Source of the DNA: Pseudomonadota bacterium
GTDB lineage: Bacteria; Pseudomonadota; Gammaproteobacteria; Steroidobacterales; Steroidobacteraceae
Assembly: GCA_021785405.1 (NCBI GenBank)
Contig: JAJYFF010000027.1
Location: 1 to 34,253, forward strand
Reading direction: 5' to 3'
Length of the DNA: 34,253 nt
In this document: positions 7,601 through 16,275 of the stretch, piece by piece
Position numbering within the stretch: the stretch's first letter is position 1
Layout of the letters: every line of letters starts with the position of its first letter
The notes under the pieces: generated by a model
What the model was told of the DNA's origin: nothing
Seen by the model: the letters and a program-made list of their open reading frames with translations, nothing else
The model's database searches: none
Made by a program: the position numbers and the translations under genes

Positions 7601-8878
7601 CTAACGCAGCGTCGAGCAGTTGTCCGGCGCAGGACGACCCGCGAAGCGATCGCGAATCCACTGGAGCTGGTACGGCGTCGACTTGTCCATCAAGGGATCG
7701 TGGTCGAGACCGGGAAAGATCTTGAACTCCAGCCGATAGCCGAACCGACACGCCCGCTTGACGATCGGTTCGATCGACGCCGGCGGTACCGACACGTCCG
7801 CGCCGCCGGCGAGCACCAGCAGCGGGCGATTCACGTGGGGCCGCACGCGCACGGTCTCGGCCGCCCAGCGCCGCACCCAGCGGTTGTGCTGCCACCCCTT
7901 CCGCAACACCGACGAGGCGTTCTGGCCCTGCAGCTCGCTGACTTCCGTCGCGTAGCCGTAGTCCCAGCAGCCCTTCGTCGTGAACATCCCGTAATGGGCC
8001 AGGCCTTGCGGGGTCAGCATGTCCTCGACGCGAAACCGCGGGAAGCGCGCCTTGATCCCGTAGGCCAGGAACACCGCGTAGAACGAGTCGGCGTGACTCG
8101 TCGACATGTAATGCATCAGCCAGGGCATGTTCACGGTCCCGGCGACCGCCACCGCACCGAGGTAGTTCGGGTCCTTCAAGCTCGCCTCTTGCTGGGCGAC
8201 GAACCACGCCGCGCCGCCGCCTTCGGAGTGACCGTCGACGACCCAGCGCGGCGACAGATCCGCGACCGCGTGGTGGGCGGCGGTGACGGCGTTGATCACG
8301 TCGTTCGCCTGCGGGAGCGGGTCGAGGTATTGATGCGGGCTCGCGGTCCCGAGGCCGGCGTAATCCGGCGCGATCACCGCGAAGCCCGCCTCGACCATCG
8401 GGAACAAGCCTTCCGTCCCGTAATAGACGTCCTTCATCATCGACGGCGCGCAAATCCGCGCGACGCCGCTGGTGCCGTGCGCCCAGGCGATGACCGGCCA
8501 GCCGCCCGTCGGCGCCTTGCCCGCCGGGATCAGCACGACGCCGGAGGCGGCGACGTCCCGACCCGTCGCGTCACGCGAGTGATAGAGGATCCGGACCGCC
8601 CCGACGCCTTTCGGCAGCGCATAGTCGGTGACGACTGCCGATCGGATCAGTTGCCCCGCCGCACCGTGCGGCAGCGGCGCGATCGTGTAGAACGGGGTCG
8701 GCGGCATCCGATCGGCTTTCTCGGCCGCCAGCGCCGCCGCCGGCGTCGTCGGGACGTCGTCGGCTCGCGTCGCGACCAGACCGCAGGGCACCGCGATCGC
8801 CAGCGCGACCAGGACCGGGAAGGCGCGGGCGCGCCGGTGACGACGACGAACCTCGGGGCCGCTCAAGTTCTGAACCAT
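7601..8878 (-). CDS. secreted lipase-like alpha/beta hydrolase (paralog 1)
   Basis: A 425-residue exported hydrolase of the secretory-lipase type. The N-terminus is very basic (RRRHRRAR) followed by a hydrophobic core (FPVLVALAIAVPCGLV), likely cleaved near ATRA-DD. The nucleophile elbow is DGHSEGG with Ser218; the acid is in LAGGADVSVP and the histidine in GLDHDPLM, completing Ser-Asp-His. HGTSGVA near residue 134 would form the oxyanion hole. Four cysteines (in ICAPSMMKD, GCWDYG, RACRFG and the C-terminal NCST) are shared with the paralog at 18895-20124 and probably form two disulfides in the periplasm or outside. GGGAGG sits 6 bases before ATG 8878. The substrate is an ester, probably a lipid, but this is not proven. 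The downstream ketoacyl synthase suggests a link to fatty-acid use. Confidence 0.88.
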   Translation of the reverse strand: MVQNLSGPEVRRRHRRARAFPVLVALAIAVPCGLVATRADDVPTTPAAALAAEKADRMPPTPFYTIAPLPHGAAGQLIRSAVVTDYALPKGVGAVRILYHSRDATGRDVAASGVVLIPAGKAPTGGWPVIAWAHGTSGVARICAPSMMKDVYYGTEGLFPMVEAGFAVIAPDYAGLGTASPHQYLDPLPQANDVINAVTAAHHAVADLSPRWVVDGHSEGGGAAWFVAQQEASLKDPNYLGAVAVAGTVNMPWLMHYMSTSHADSFYAVFLAYGIKARFPRFRVEDMLTPQGLAHYGMFTTKGCWDYGYATEVSELQGQNASSVLRKGWQHNRWVRRWAAETVRVRPHVNRPLLVLAGGADVSVPPASIEPIVKRACRFGYRLEFKIFPGLDHDPLMDKSTPYQLQWIRDRFAGRPAPDNCSTLR

Positions 8879-8905
8879 CGGAAACCTCCCAGGGATCGTA
8901 GGTCA

Positions 8906-8936
8906 CGCCGACCGTGCCCTCGGCCGGCGGCTTTTT
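8906..8936 (+). terminator. possible rho-independent terminator (plus strand) upstream of the hyp operon
   Basis: A 9-base stem with one mismatch (8906-8914 against 8921-8929) and a 6-base loop is followed by GC and a run of five T at 8932-8936. It lies between the divergent lipase and hyp genes. Its T-run orientation would stop plus-strand transcription, so it could shield the hyp operon from antisense read-through out of the lipase gene. No plus-strand gene ends just upstream, so its purpose is unclear. Confidence 0.35.
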
Positions 8937-8940
8937 CTCG

Positions 8941-8969
8941 AGTCTACGTCCGCACGAATTGCACCGCAA
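8941..8969 (-). promoter_or_regulatory. candidate sigma70 promoter for the lipase-ketoacyl synthase unit
   Basis: On the minus strand TTGCGG (8969-8964), 17 bases, then TAGACT (8946-8941) gives 3/6 and 4/6 matches to the consensus at ideal spacing, about 60 bases before the lipase ATG. The rest of the 210-base divergent gap (8879-9088) shows no convincing plus-strand promoter for the hyp operon. Confidence 0.35.
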
Positions 8970-9088
8970 CGAGGCCCGGTGTCGGCCGACGCGCGTCCGG
9001 TCCGAGCGTGGCGCTCTGCGATTCGCGCGACGCCATAAGGGGAAACCACAGTCCCGGCGGGGACACGGGGTCAGGTAGCGTGGGACCG

Positions 9089-9388
9089 ATGTGCCTGGCG
9101 ATCCCCATGCGGGTCTTGCGCGCCGGCACCGGGATCGCCCGGTGCGTGGATCGGCACGGCGTCGTGGCCGACATCGACCTCGCGCTGGTGGGGCCGGTCG
9201 ACGCGGACGCGTGGCTGCTCACGTTCCAGCGCACCGCGCGCGAGATCGTCGATGCCGAACGGGCCGCACAGATCGACCGCGCGCTGGGGGCGCTGGAGGC
9301 CGCGCTGCGCGGCGAGCCGGGAGCGCTCGATGCGGCGTTTCCCGACCTGGTCGGCCGGGAGCCCACGTTGCCCGATTTCCTGCGGTGA
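9089..9388 (+). CDS. hupF: HupF/HoxL-type hydrogenase assembly chaperone (HypC family)
   Basis: A 99-residue HypC-family protein beginning MCLAIPMRV. The N-terminal Cys2, which is essential in the family for carrying the Fe(CN)2CO group, is present. It differs from the ordinary HypC encoded at 12818 by a longer C-terminus with a REIVDAERAAQIDRALGALEAAL helix and the ending DLVGREPTLPDFLR. That ending is typical of HupF/HoxL proteins of group 1 uptake hydrogenases. HupF/HoxL acts on the large subunit together with HupK/HoxV, and a HupK-like gene is the last of this operon. It normally sits among the structural genes; here it heads the hyp operon instead, 11 bases before hypA. ATG 9089 has only a weak site (GGGA) in front. 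Confidence 0.88.
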   Translation: MCLAIPMRVLRAGTGIARCVDRHGVVADIDLALVGPVDADAWLLTFQRTAREIVDAERAAQIDRALGALEAALRGEPGALDAAFPDLVGREPTLPDFLR

Positions 9389-9399
9389 CGGTCGGCACG

Positions 9400-9741
9400 A
9401 TGCACGAAATGAGCCTGTGCCAGAGCATCGCCGAACTGATCGAGGCGGCGGCGATCCGCGAACGTTTCCAGCGTGTGCGCACCGTGACCCTCGAGATCGG
9501 ACGGCTCGCCGCAGTCGAGCCCGAGGCGCTCGAGTTCTGCTTCGATGCGGCGATGCGCGGCGGCTGCGCCGAGGGAGCGCGGCTCGAGATCGTCGCGACC
9601 GACGGGCGTGCATGGTGTCTCGGGTGCAGCCGTGAAATACTCCTCTCGCGACCTCTCGATCCCTGCCCGCACTGCGGCAGCGGCCAGGTGCAGGTGACCG
9701 GCGGCACGCAGATGAGGATCAAGGAACTCGAGGTGGAGTAA
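9400..9741 (+). CDS. hypA: hydrogenase nickel incorporation protein HypA
   Basis: A 113-residue HypA, the usual length. It delivers nickel with HypB to the hydrogenase large-subunit precursor. The N-terminus MHEMSL carries the nickel-binding His2. The zinc site is the pair CLGC and CPHC (residues about 72-75 and 91-94), and the family segment [24 protein letters not shown] is intact. The start is ATG 9400 because the conserved MHEMSL must be the N-terminus. It begins 11 bases after hupF and ends 5 bases before hypB, whose ribosome binding site lies in the hypA stop region. Confidence 0.95.
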   Translation: MHEMSLCQSIAELIEAAAIRERFQRVRTVTLEIGRLAAVEPEALEFCFDAAMRGGCAEGARLEIVATDGRAWCLGCSREILLSRPLDPCPHCGSGQVQVTGGTQMRIKELEVE

Positions 9742-9746
9742 GGACG

Positions 9747-10520
9747 ATGTGTACCACCTGCGGCTGCGGCAACGGACGCGACGATCCCGAGCACCGGCAT
9801 GCGGCGAACCCGCTCGCGCCGTGGTCCGCGCCGGCGCCGCTCGATCAAGGGACGCGGCTCGTCTCGCTGGAGGTGGACGTCCTCGAGAAGAACGATCGCT
9901 ACGCGGCGGCCAATCGAACCGCGTTCGCCGCGCAGGCGATCCAGGCGATCAATGTGATGTCGAGCCCCGGCTCCGGCAAGACCTCGCTCCTCGTGCGCAC
10001 GATCGAGGCGATGCGCGGCGCGCGGCCTGCGGCGGTGATCGAGGGCGATCAGGAAACCGCTCGCGACGCCGAGCGGATTCGCGCGACCGGCGCGCCGGCG
10101 ACGCAGATCAACACCGGCAAGGGCTGCCACCTCGACGCGCAGGCGGTCGGTCGCGCGTTCGCGACGCTCGCGCCCGCCGCGGGGAGCGTGCTGTTCATCG
10201 AGAACGTCGGCAATCTGGTCTGCCCCGCCGCCTTCGATCTCGGCGAAGCGGCGAAGGTGGTCGTGCTGTCCGTCACCGAAGGCGAGGACAAGCCGCTGAA
10301 GTACCCCGAGATGTTCCGGGTCGCCTCGCTCCTGCTGCTGAACAAGGCGGATCTCCTGCCCTACGTCGACTTCGACGTCGAGTTCGCGTTGCAGTGCGCG
10401 CGCCGGGTGAACCCGGGATTGCCGGCGATCCTGACCTCGGCGAAAACCGGCGTGGGCATCGACGAGTGGCTCGACTGGATCGAGCGCGGCCGGACGCCGC
10501 GAGTCGCCGTGGCGCGGTGA
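9747..10520 (+). CDS. hypB: hydrogenase nickel incorporation GTPase HypB
   Basis: A 257-residue SIMIBI-class GTPase that drives nickel insertion. The N-terminal high-affinity nickel motif CTTCGCG is complete (residues 2-8), followed by only a short His region (EHRH, residues 15-18) and no long histidine-rich storage stretch. The P-loop SSPGSGKTS is at residues 72-80, the metal-binding switch motif GKGCHLD at 124-130, IEGDQET marks the switch region, and the guanine-specificity NKAD is near 199-202. Starts at ATG 9747, with a GGAG ending 8 bases upstream. The stop codon overlaps the hypF GTG start (GTGA). The modest His region suggests nickel storage is handled elsewhere, perhaps by constant import through the nearby NiCoT transporter. 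Confidence 0.96.
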   Translation: MCTTCGCGNGRDDPEHRHAANPLAPWSAPAPLDQGTRLVSLEVDVLEKNDRYAAANRTAFAAQAIQAINVMSSPGSGKTSLLVRTIEAMRGARPAAVIEGDQETARDAERIRATGAPATQINTGKGCHLDAQAVGRAFATLAPAAGSVLFIENVGNLVCPAAFDLGEAAKVVVLSVTEGEDKPLKYPEMFRVASLLLLNKADLLPYVDFDVEFALQCARRVNPGLPAILTSAKTGVGIDEWLDWIERGRTPRVAVAR

Positions 10521-12814
10521 GCCGCGCGAGGCACATCCGCGTCGGCGGAATCGTGCAGGGCGTCGGGTTCCGCCCGTTCGTGTGGCGACTCGCGCAGGAA
10601 CTCGACTTGCGCGGCTGGGTCCGCAACGATTCCGAAGGCGTCGAGATCACCGCCGAGGGCCCCGCGGCGCGTCTCGACGCGCTGCTCGCGCGGATCGCGA
10701 GCGACGCGCCGCCGCGCGCGCGGATCGATTCGATCACCGCCCAGGAGGTGCGCCCCGCGGGCCATGCGGGTTTCGCGATCGCGGCGAGCGTGGCCTCGCG
10801 CTGCGCCACCGCGATCGGCCCCGACACCGCGACCTGCCCCGCCTGCCTCGGGGAACTCTTCGATCCGCGCAATCGCCGCTGGCGCCACCCGTTCATCACC
10901 TGCACGCAATGCGGACCGCGCTACACGATCGCGGTCGGCCTGCCGTACGACCGCTCGCGCACCAGCATGGCCCCATTCGCGATGTGTGCCGACTGCGCCC
11001 GCGAGTACCGCGACCCGGCGGATCGCCGTTTCCACGCCGAGCCGATCGCCTGTCCGCATTGCGGCCCGCGACTGCGGTTCCTCGACCGCGACGGCGCCGC
11101 AATCGACGCCGGCGTCGACCCGATCGCGCGCACCCTGGCACGACTGCGCGCGGGCGAGATCGTCGCGATCAAGGGCCTCGGCGGCTATCACCTCGCCTGC
11201 GATGCCCGCAATCCGCGGGCGGTCGCCGCGTTGCGCGAACGCAAGGCACGCGATGCGAAGCCGTTCGCGCTGATGGTCGCGAACTCCGCCTCGCTCGCCG
11301 GGATCGCACGCGCGGACCCCGCGGGCCGGCGCTGGCTCGAATCCGCGGAACGCCCGATCGTGCTGCTGCCGAAGGATCCGGCCGCGGACGGCGTGCTCGC
11401 GGGGATCGCCGAGGGACTCGACCACCTCGGTGTGATGCTGCCCGCCACGCCGATCCACTGGCTGCTGTTCCACGAGGCCGCCGGACGACCCCCAGGCACC
11501 GCATGGCTCGCCGCACCGGCGCGCGACGTGTGGGTGATGACCAGCGCGAACCCCGGTGGCGAGCCGCTGGTGATCGGCGACGACGAGGCGTTGCAGCGCC
11601 TCGCGGGGATCGCGGACGGGTACTTGCAGCATGACCGGGCGATCGCGGTGCGTTGCGACGATTCGGTGCGATTCGGCGACGCAGCGCCGCGGTTCCTGCG
11701 CCGTGCTCGCGGGTACACGCCCCAGGCGATCCGCCTGCCCGCGGCCGGACCGCCGGTGCTCGCGCTCGGCGCCGGCATGAAGGCGACCGTGTGCGTGACC
11801 CGCGGCGACGAGGCGTTCCTGTCGCAGCACGTCGGCGATCTCGACGACGCCGCATCGATCGCGTTCCTCGAGGAATGCGCGCGACATCTGTGCGCGTTGC
11901 TCGAGGTGCAACCGCAGTGGGTCGCGCACGACCTGCACCCGGACTTCCCGTCGACGCGTCTCGCGCTGCAATTCGCGGCGGATCGCGGTGCGACCGCGGT
12001 CGCGGTCGCTCATCACCATGCGCACGTCGCGGCGGTCGCCGCCGAGCATCGACGATCCGAACCGCTGCTCGGACTCGCGCTCGACGGGGTCGGGCTCGGT
12101 CCGGACGGCGAGGCCTGGGGCGGCGAGTTGCTCGACGTGACCGGCACGACCTGCCGGCGTCTGGGGCATCTGGCGACCTTGCCGCTGCCGGGCGGCGACC
12201 GTGCCGCCCGGGAGCCCTGGCGCGTCGCGGCCGGGGCCTTGCACCAGCTCGGTCGCGGCGCCGAGATCCCGGCACGCTTCGCGCGCCAGCGCGCCGCGCG
12301 CGGGGTCGGCGAACTGCTCGAGCGCGACCTGCGCTGCCCGGCGACCTCGAGCGCGGGACGGTGGTTCGATGCGGCCGCGGCCTTGCTCGGCGTCGCCGAG
12401 ACCGCCCGCTACGAGGCGGAACCCGCGATGCGGCTGGAGACGCTCGCGCGCCAGCACGGCACGGTGCCGCCGGCGCCGCTGTGGCGGATCGACCCGCCGG
12501 GCCGGCTCGATCTGCTGCCGCTGCTCGAGACGCTCGCCGATTGGCGCGGCACGCCGGCACACGGCGCCGCGCTGTTCCATGCGACGCTGGCCGCGGCGCT
12601 GTGTGCGCTCGCGACCGACGCGGCGGCCGTGCACGGCCGCGACACGATCGCCTTGTGCGGCGGGTGCCTGTGCAACGGACTGCTGCGCGATGCGCTCTCG
12701 GTGGGACTCGCGGCGGCCGGGCTGCAGGTGTTGCACGCGGAACGGGTGCCGCCGAACGACGGCGCGATCAGCCTCGGACAAGCGTGGGTGGCACTCGCCA
12801 CCGGAAGGAGTTGA
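10517..12814 (+). CDS. hypF: carbamoyltransferase HypF
   Basis: A 765-residue full-length HypF that makes carbamoyl-adenylate from carbamoyl phosphate and transfers the carbamoyl group to the C-terminal cysteine of HypE, the source of the cyanide ligands. Domains in order: acylphosphatase (residues 5-92, [13 protein letters not shown]); two zinc-finger pairs (Cys107/110, 129/132, 157/160, 179/182); YrdC-like (about 200-385, with [14 protein letters not shown] and [11 protein letters not shown]); Kae1-like (about 415-760, with [13 protein letters not shown] and the late GGCLCNGLL). GTG 10517 is the start: it overlaps the hypB stop by 4 bases and puts the acylphosphatase motif at the N-terminus. 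The frame is open further upstream, but that part is only a shadow of hypB. Confidence 0.96.
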   Translation: MSRARHIRVGGIVQGVGFRPFVWRLAQELDLRGWVRNDSEGVEITAEGPAARLDALLARIASDAPPRARIDSITAQEVRPAGHAGFAIAASVASRCATAIGPDTATCPACLGELFDPRNRRWRHPFITCTQCGPRYTIAVGLPYDRSRTSMAPFAMCADCAREYRDPADRRFHAEPIACPHCGPRLRFLDRDGAAIDAGVDPIARTLARLRAGEIVAIKGLGGYHLACDARNPRAVAALRERKARDAKPFALMVANSASLAGIARADPAGRRWLESAERPIVLLPKDPAADGVLAGIAEGLDHLGVMLPATPIHWLLFHEAAGRPPGTAWLAAPARDVWVMTSANPGGEPLVIGDDEALQRLAGIADGYLQHDRAIAVRCDDSVRFGDAAPRFLRRARGYTPQAIRLPAAGPPVLALGAGMKATVCVTRGDEAFLSQHVGDLDDAASIAFLEECARHLCALLEVQPQWVAHDLHPDFPSTRLALQFAADRGATAVAVAHHHAHVAAVAAEHRRSEPLLGLALDGVGLGPDGEAWGGELLDVTGTTCRRLGHLATLPLPGGDRAAREPWRVAAGALHQLGRGAEIPARFARQRAARGVGELLERDLRCPATSSAGRWFDAAAALLGVAETARYEAEPAMRLETLARQHGTVPPAPLWRIDPPGRLDLLPLLETLADWRGTPAHGAALFHATLAAALCALATDAAAVHGRDTIALCGGCLCNGLLRDALSVGLAAAGLQVLHAERVPPNDGAISLGQAWVALATGRS

Positions 12815-12817
12815 GCC

Positions 12818-13054
12818 ATGTGTCTCGCGATTCCAGCGCGCATCGTCGCGCGGCCCGAACCCGACCGCGCGGTCGTCGAGTTGGGCGGGGTCCGCAAGGA
12901 CATCTCGCTCGCACTCGTCGATAACGTCGACGTCGGCGATTACGTGATCGTCCACGTCGGCTACGCGCTGCAGCGCCTCGACACCGCGGAGGCCGAACGC
13001 ACGCTCGCGGCGCTCGCCGCGATCGGCGCCGAGGCGCTGGAGGCGTCCCCGTGA
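12818..13054 (+). CDS. hypC: hydrogenase assembly chaperone HypC
   Basis: A 78-residue HypC of ordinary size starting [10 protein letters not shown], with the essential Cys2. The core [33 protein letters not shown] is the OB-fold body; the following [13 protein letters not shown] helix is the usual C-terminus. HypC binds HypD and shuttles the Fe(CN)2CO group to the large-subunit precursor. AGGAG lies just before ATG 12818. The gene is 3 bases downstream of hypF, and its stop overlaps the hypD GTG start. It is the second HypC-family gene in the operon; hupF at 9089 is longer and likely specialised. Confidence 0.95.
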   Translation: MCLAIPARIVARPEPDRAVVELGGVRKDISLALVDNVDVGDYVIVHVGYALQRLDTAEAERTLAALAAIGAEALEASP

Positions 13055-14166
13055 AGTACGTCGACGAATTCCGCGACGGCGAGCTCGCGCGCGGGCTCGC
13101 CGTCGCGATCGCGCGCGATGCGGATCACCGCGAGCGCTATCGCTTCATGGAGTTCTGCGGCGGCCACACCCACGCGATCTCCCGCTACGGCCTCGTCGAT
13201 CTGTTGCCCGGGCGGATCCAGATGATCCACGGTCCGGGCTGCCCGGTGTGCGTGCTGCCGATCGGCCGGATCGACCAGGCGATCCGGCTCGCCCGCGAGC
13301 ATCGGGTGATCCTCGCGACCTACGCCGACACGATGCGCGTGCCCGCCTCGGACCGGCTCACGCTGCTGCGCGCCAAGGCCCTCGGCGCGGACGTCCGAAT
13401 GATCTACTCGACCGAGGATGCGCTCGCGATCGCCCGCGCGAATCCACGGCGCGAGGTCGTGTTCCTCGCGATCGGCTTCGAGACGACGACGCCGCCGACC
13501 GCGGTCGCGGTGCTGCGCGCCGCGGAAGCATCGCTCGGCAATTTCAGCATCCTGTGCAACCACGTGCTCACGCCGGCCGCGATGCACGCGATCCTCGACG
13601 CGCCGCAAGGCGTTGCGATCGACGGCTTCGTCGGCCCGGCGCACGTGTCGACGGTGATCGGCAGCGCCCCGTACGAGCCCTTCGCGCTCGACTACGGCAA
13701 GCCGGTCGTGATCGCCGGCTTCGAGCCGCTCGACCTGCTGCGGGCGATTCATCTGCTGGTCCGGCAGGTGAACGAGGGACGCGCCGCCGTCGAGAACGAG
13801 TTCACGCGCGCGGTCACGCGCGAGGGCAACCGGCGCGCGCAGACACTCGTCGACCGGGTGTTCGAGCGGCGCGCCGCGTTCGAGTGGCGCGGGCTCGGAA
13901 CGATCCCGGCGAGCGCGCTGCAATTGCGCGCGGAATTCGCATCGTTCGACGCGGAACGGCGCTTCGCGGTGCCGTACGTGCCGGTGCCGGACAACAAGGC
14001 CTGTGCGTGCGGGGAGATACTGCGCGGCGAGAAGCGGCCCGAGGAGTGCCGGATCTTCGGGACCGCGTGCACGCCCGAGAGCCCGATCGGTTCGTGCATG
14101 GTGTCCTCGGAAGGCGCTTGCGCCGCGCATTACACCTACGGGCGGTTCCGCGGAGCGGCGGCGTGA
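13051..14166 (+). CDS. hypD: hydrogenase maturation scaffold HypD
   Basis: A 371-residue HypD, the iron-sulfur scaffold on which Fe(CN)2CO is assembled with HypC and HypE. Diagnostic motifs are present: MEFCGGHTH near residues 33-41 (active-site Cys), GPGCPVC near 60-66, and [13 protein letters not shown] near 148-160. The C-terminal [4Fe-4S]-binding cysteines lie in CACGEILRG...[13 protein letters not shown]...[13 protein letters not shown] (about residues 317-360). GTG 13051 overlaps the hypC stop, and the hypD stop overlaps the hypE GTG, so translation is coupled along hypC-hypD-hypE. Confidence 0.96.
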   Translation: MKYVDEFRDGELARGLAVAIARDADHRERYRFMEFCGGHTHAISRYGLVDLLPGRIQMIHGPGCPVCVLPIGRIDQAIRLAREHRVILATYADTMRVPASDRLTLLRAKALGADVRMIYSTEDALAIARANPRREVVFLAIGFETTTPPTAVAVLRAAEASLGNFSILCNHVLTPAAMHAILDAPQGVAIDGFVGPAHVSTVIGSAPYEPFALDYGKPVVIAGFEPLDLLRAIHLLVRQVNEGRAAVENEFTRAVTREGNRRAQTLVDRVFERRAAFEWRGLGTIPASALQLRAEFASFDAERRFAVPYVPVPDNKACACGEILRGEKRPEECRIFGTACTPESPIGSCMVSSEGACAAHYTYGRFRGAAA

Positions 14167-15203
14167 GCGCGCCGCACGCCCGGCCGCTCGATCTCAAGCA
14201 CGGGCTCGTCGATCTCACGCACGGCTCCGGCGGACGGGCAATGGCCCAATTGATCCGCGAATTGTTCGTGCGCGAGCTCGCGAACGAGTACCTCGCGCAG
14301 GGCGACGACGGCGCGCGGCTCGACCACGCCGCGGGCCGGCTGGTGGTCGCGACCGACGCGCACGTCGTCTCGCCGTTGTTCTTTCCGGGCGGCGACATCG
14401 GCTGCTTGTCGGTCCACGGCACGATCAACGACGTCGCCGTGATGGGCGCACGGCCGCTCTATCTCGCGGCGAGTTTCGTGCTCGAAGAAGGCTTCCCGCT
14501 CGCCGAGCTCGCGAGGATCGTCGCCTCGATGGGCCGCGCGTCGCGCGAAGCCGGCGTTCCGGTCGTGACCGGCGACACCAAGGTCGTCGAACGCGGCAAG
14601 GCGGACGGGGTGTTCATCACGACGACCGGCGTCGGGGCGCTGCGCGATGGCATCGACTGCTCCGGCGCGAACGCCCGACCCGGCGATGCCGTGTTGCTGA
14701 GCGGAGCGATCGGCGAGCACGGGATGGCGATCATGGCCTGCCGCGAACACCTCGCGTTCGACGCGCCGATCGTCTCCGACACCGCCGCCTTGCACGGTCT
14801 GATCGACGCGCTGCTGCACGCGGCGCCCGGCATGCACGCGATGCGCGATCCGACCCGCGGCGGCGTCGGCGCCACGTTGAACGAGATCGCGCAGCAATCG
14901 GGCGTCGGCATCGAGATCGACGAAGCCGCGATCCCGGTCCGCGCGCCCGTCGAAGCGGCCTGCGAGCTCCTCGGGCTCGATCCGCTGTACGTCGCGAACG
15001 AGGGCCGGCTGCTCGCGATCTGCCCGGCCGCCGACGCCGATGCCGCGCTGCGCGCGCTGCGCGGGCACCCGCTCGGCGCCGGCGCGGCGGTGATAGGCCG
15101 CGTGATCGAGGATCCGCGCCGCTTCGTGCAGATGCGCACGCGGCTCGGCGGCCGGCGGATCGTCGACTGGCTGCACGGCGATCAACTGCCGCGGATCTGC
15201 TGA
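14163..15203 (+). CDS. hypE: hydrogenase maturation dehydratase HypE
   Basis: A 346-residue AIR-synthase-fold enzyme that converts its own carbamoylated cysteine into thiocyanate by ATP-dependent dehydration and supplies cyanide to HypD-HypC. The functional C-terminus PRIC, ending exactly in the modified Cys346, is intact. Other family motifs are LTHGSGGRAM near the N-terminus, GDDGARLD, HGTINDVAVMGARP and VVTGDTKVVERGKADG. GTG 14163 is the start; it overlaps the hypD stop by 4 bases, and the long frame upstream is only a shadow of hypD. The hupK-like gene starts 15 bases after the stop. Confidence 0.96.
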   Translation: MSAPHARPLDLKHGLVDLTHGSGGRAMAQLIRELFVRELANEYLAQGDDGARLDHAAGRLVVATDAHVVSPLFFPGGDIGCLSVHGTINDVAVMGARPLYLAASFVLEEGFPLAELARIVASMGRASREAGVPVVTGDTKVVERGKADGVFITTTGVGALRDGIDCSGANARPGDAVLLSGAIGEHGMAIMACREHLAFDAPIVSDTAALHGLIDALLHAAPGMHAMRDPTRGGVGATLNEIAQQSGVGIEIDEAAIPVRAPVEAACELLGLDPLYVANEGRLLAICPAADADAALRALRGHPLGAGAAVIGRVIEDPRRFVQMRTRLGGRRIVDWLHGDQLPRIC

Positions 15204-15218
15204 GGCGCGCGACCCCGG

Positions 15219-16241
15219 ATGAACGGAGCGATCGATCTCGCGATCCGGCTGCGGGATCATCGCGTCGACACGGTTCGTGTCGCGACGCGCCGCCCACGGC
15301 TCGCACCGCTGCTCGTCGGACGCCCCGCCGAGGAGGCCGCGCGCCTGATCGAGACCCTGCACGCGATCTGCCGCTGCGCGCAAGGCGTCGCGGCGCGGGC
15401 CGCGTTCGCGGCTGCCCGCGGGATCTCGCCCACCGCCGGCGAGCTCGCCGCGCCCGTCGACCCGGCGGTGCGCGCCGAAGCGGCGGCCGAGCTCGTGATC
15501 GCCGCGCTCGCCGACGACGTGCCGGCCGAGCTCGCGACGGCACGCCGGGCGGCGCAGGCACCGCCGGTGCTCGCACGCCTGCTCGAGCGAGACCTGCTCG
15601 GCGGGCCGATCGATCAGTGGCTCGCGATCGCCGACCCGTTCGAACTCGCACAATGGGCGGCGCACCTCGACTCGCCGCTCGCGCGTGCGTGCCGGCGTCG
15701 TCTCGCGCTCTGGGAACCGCCCGCCGCCCCGGTCGCGGCGTTGCCGGCGCTCACGGCGCTCGACACGGTCGCGGCATGGCCGCGGATCGATGCGGCCTTC
15801 GCGGCGGAGCCGCGCACCGCAGGGGGCCCGGCGGAAACGGGTCCGGTCGCGCGCCAGGGACGGCGCCCGCTCGTCGCTGCGCTCGCGCAGCGTCCGCTGT
15901 TGCAGCGCTGGATCGCGCGCGTCACGGAGCTTGCACTCCACGCGATCGGCGATCCCGGGTTTCGATGCGGTACCGTGTCCGCCCACGCGGCCGCGGGCCG
16001 CGGCCGCGCGGTCGTCGAGACCGCGCGCGGCACGCTGATCCACGACGTCGCGCTAGACGGAGAGACGGTCCGCGAGTACTCGATCGTCGCGCCGACCGAG
16101 TGGAACTTTCACCCCGACGGATCGATCCCGCACTGGCTGATCGGTGCGGCCGTCGAGTCGACGGATCTCGTCCACGACCACGCGCGCCGCGCGGTCGCCG
16201 CGCTCGATCCGTGCGTCGACTGCCGCGTCCGCGTCGACTGA
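15219..16241 (+). CDS. hupK: HupK/HoxV-like hydrogenase assembly scaffold
   Basis: A 340-residue, Ala/Arg-rich protein. I recognise it as HupK-like from position and from its ends, which look like a worn-down [NiFe]-hydrogenase large subunit. Near the N-terminus ICRCAQGVAARAA (Cys51, Cys53) replaces the large-subunit first cysteine motif. Near the C-terminus EWNFHPDGSIPHWLIG is followed by DPCVDC (Cys332, Cys335), the counterpart of DPCxxC, with no cleavable extension after it. HupK/HoxV is a cytoplasmic scaffold thought to hold the iron-cyanide-CO group with HupF/HoxL before transfer to the real large subunit. Presence of both genes in one operon supports the call. The middle (residues 90-260) has little that I can recognise. 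It is the last gene of the operon and is convergent with the ClC gene after a 34-base gap. Confidence 0.8.
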   Translation: MNGAIDLAIRLRDHRVDTVRVATRRPRLAPLLVGRPAEEAARLIETLHAICRCAQGVAARAAFAAARGISPTAGELAAPVDPAVRAEAAAELVIAALADDVPAELATARRAAQAPPVLARLLERDLLGGPIDQWLAIADPFELAQWAAHLDSPLARACRRRLALWEPPAAPVAALPALTALDTVAAWPRIDAAFAAEPRTAGGPAETGPVARQGRRPLVAALAQRPLLQRWIARVTELALHAIGDPGFRCGTVSAHAAAGRGRAVVETARGTLIHDVALDGETVREYSIVAPTEWNFHPDGSIPHWLIGAAVESTDLVHDHARRAVAALDPCVDCRVRVD

Positions 16242-16275
16242 CTTGGCCCGCGGGCCGCGTGGGTGCGGTGCGCCG

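Noticed and set aside
7379-9388. 669-codon plus-strand frame ending with hupF
   Set aside because: Only the last 99 codons (from ATG 9089) resemble a protein family; the rest is antisense to the lipase and ketoacyl synthase genes.
10361-12955. 864-codon open frame antisense to hypF
   Set aside because: Low-complexity Arg-rich translation with no motif. The sense strand encodes a complete HypF.
14136-16043. 635-codon antisense frame under hypE and hupK
   Set aside because: Same shadow pattern; hypE with its PRIC terminus lies on the other strand.
16242-16275. GC palindrome between hupK and the ClC gene as a bidirectional terminator
   Set aside because: A 12-base GC palindrome (GGCCCGCGGGCC) is present but has no T-run on either side, so it cannot be distinguished from base-composition chance.
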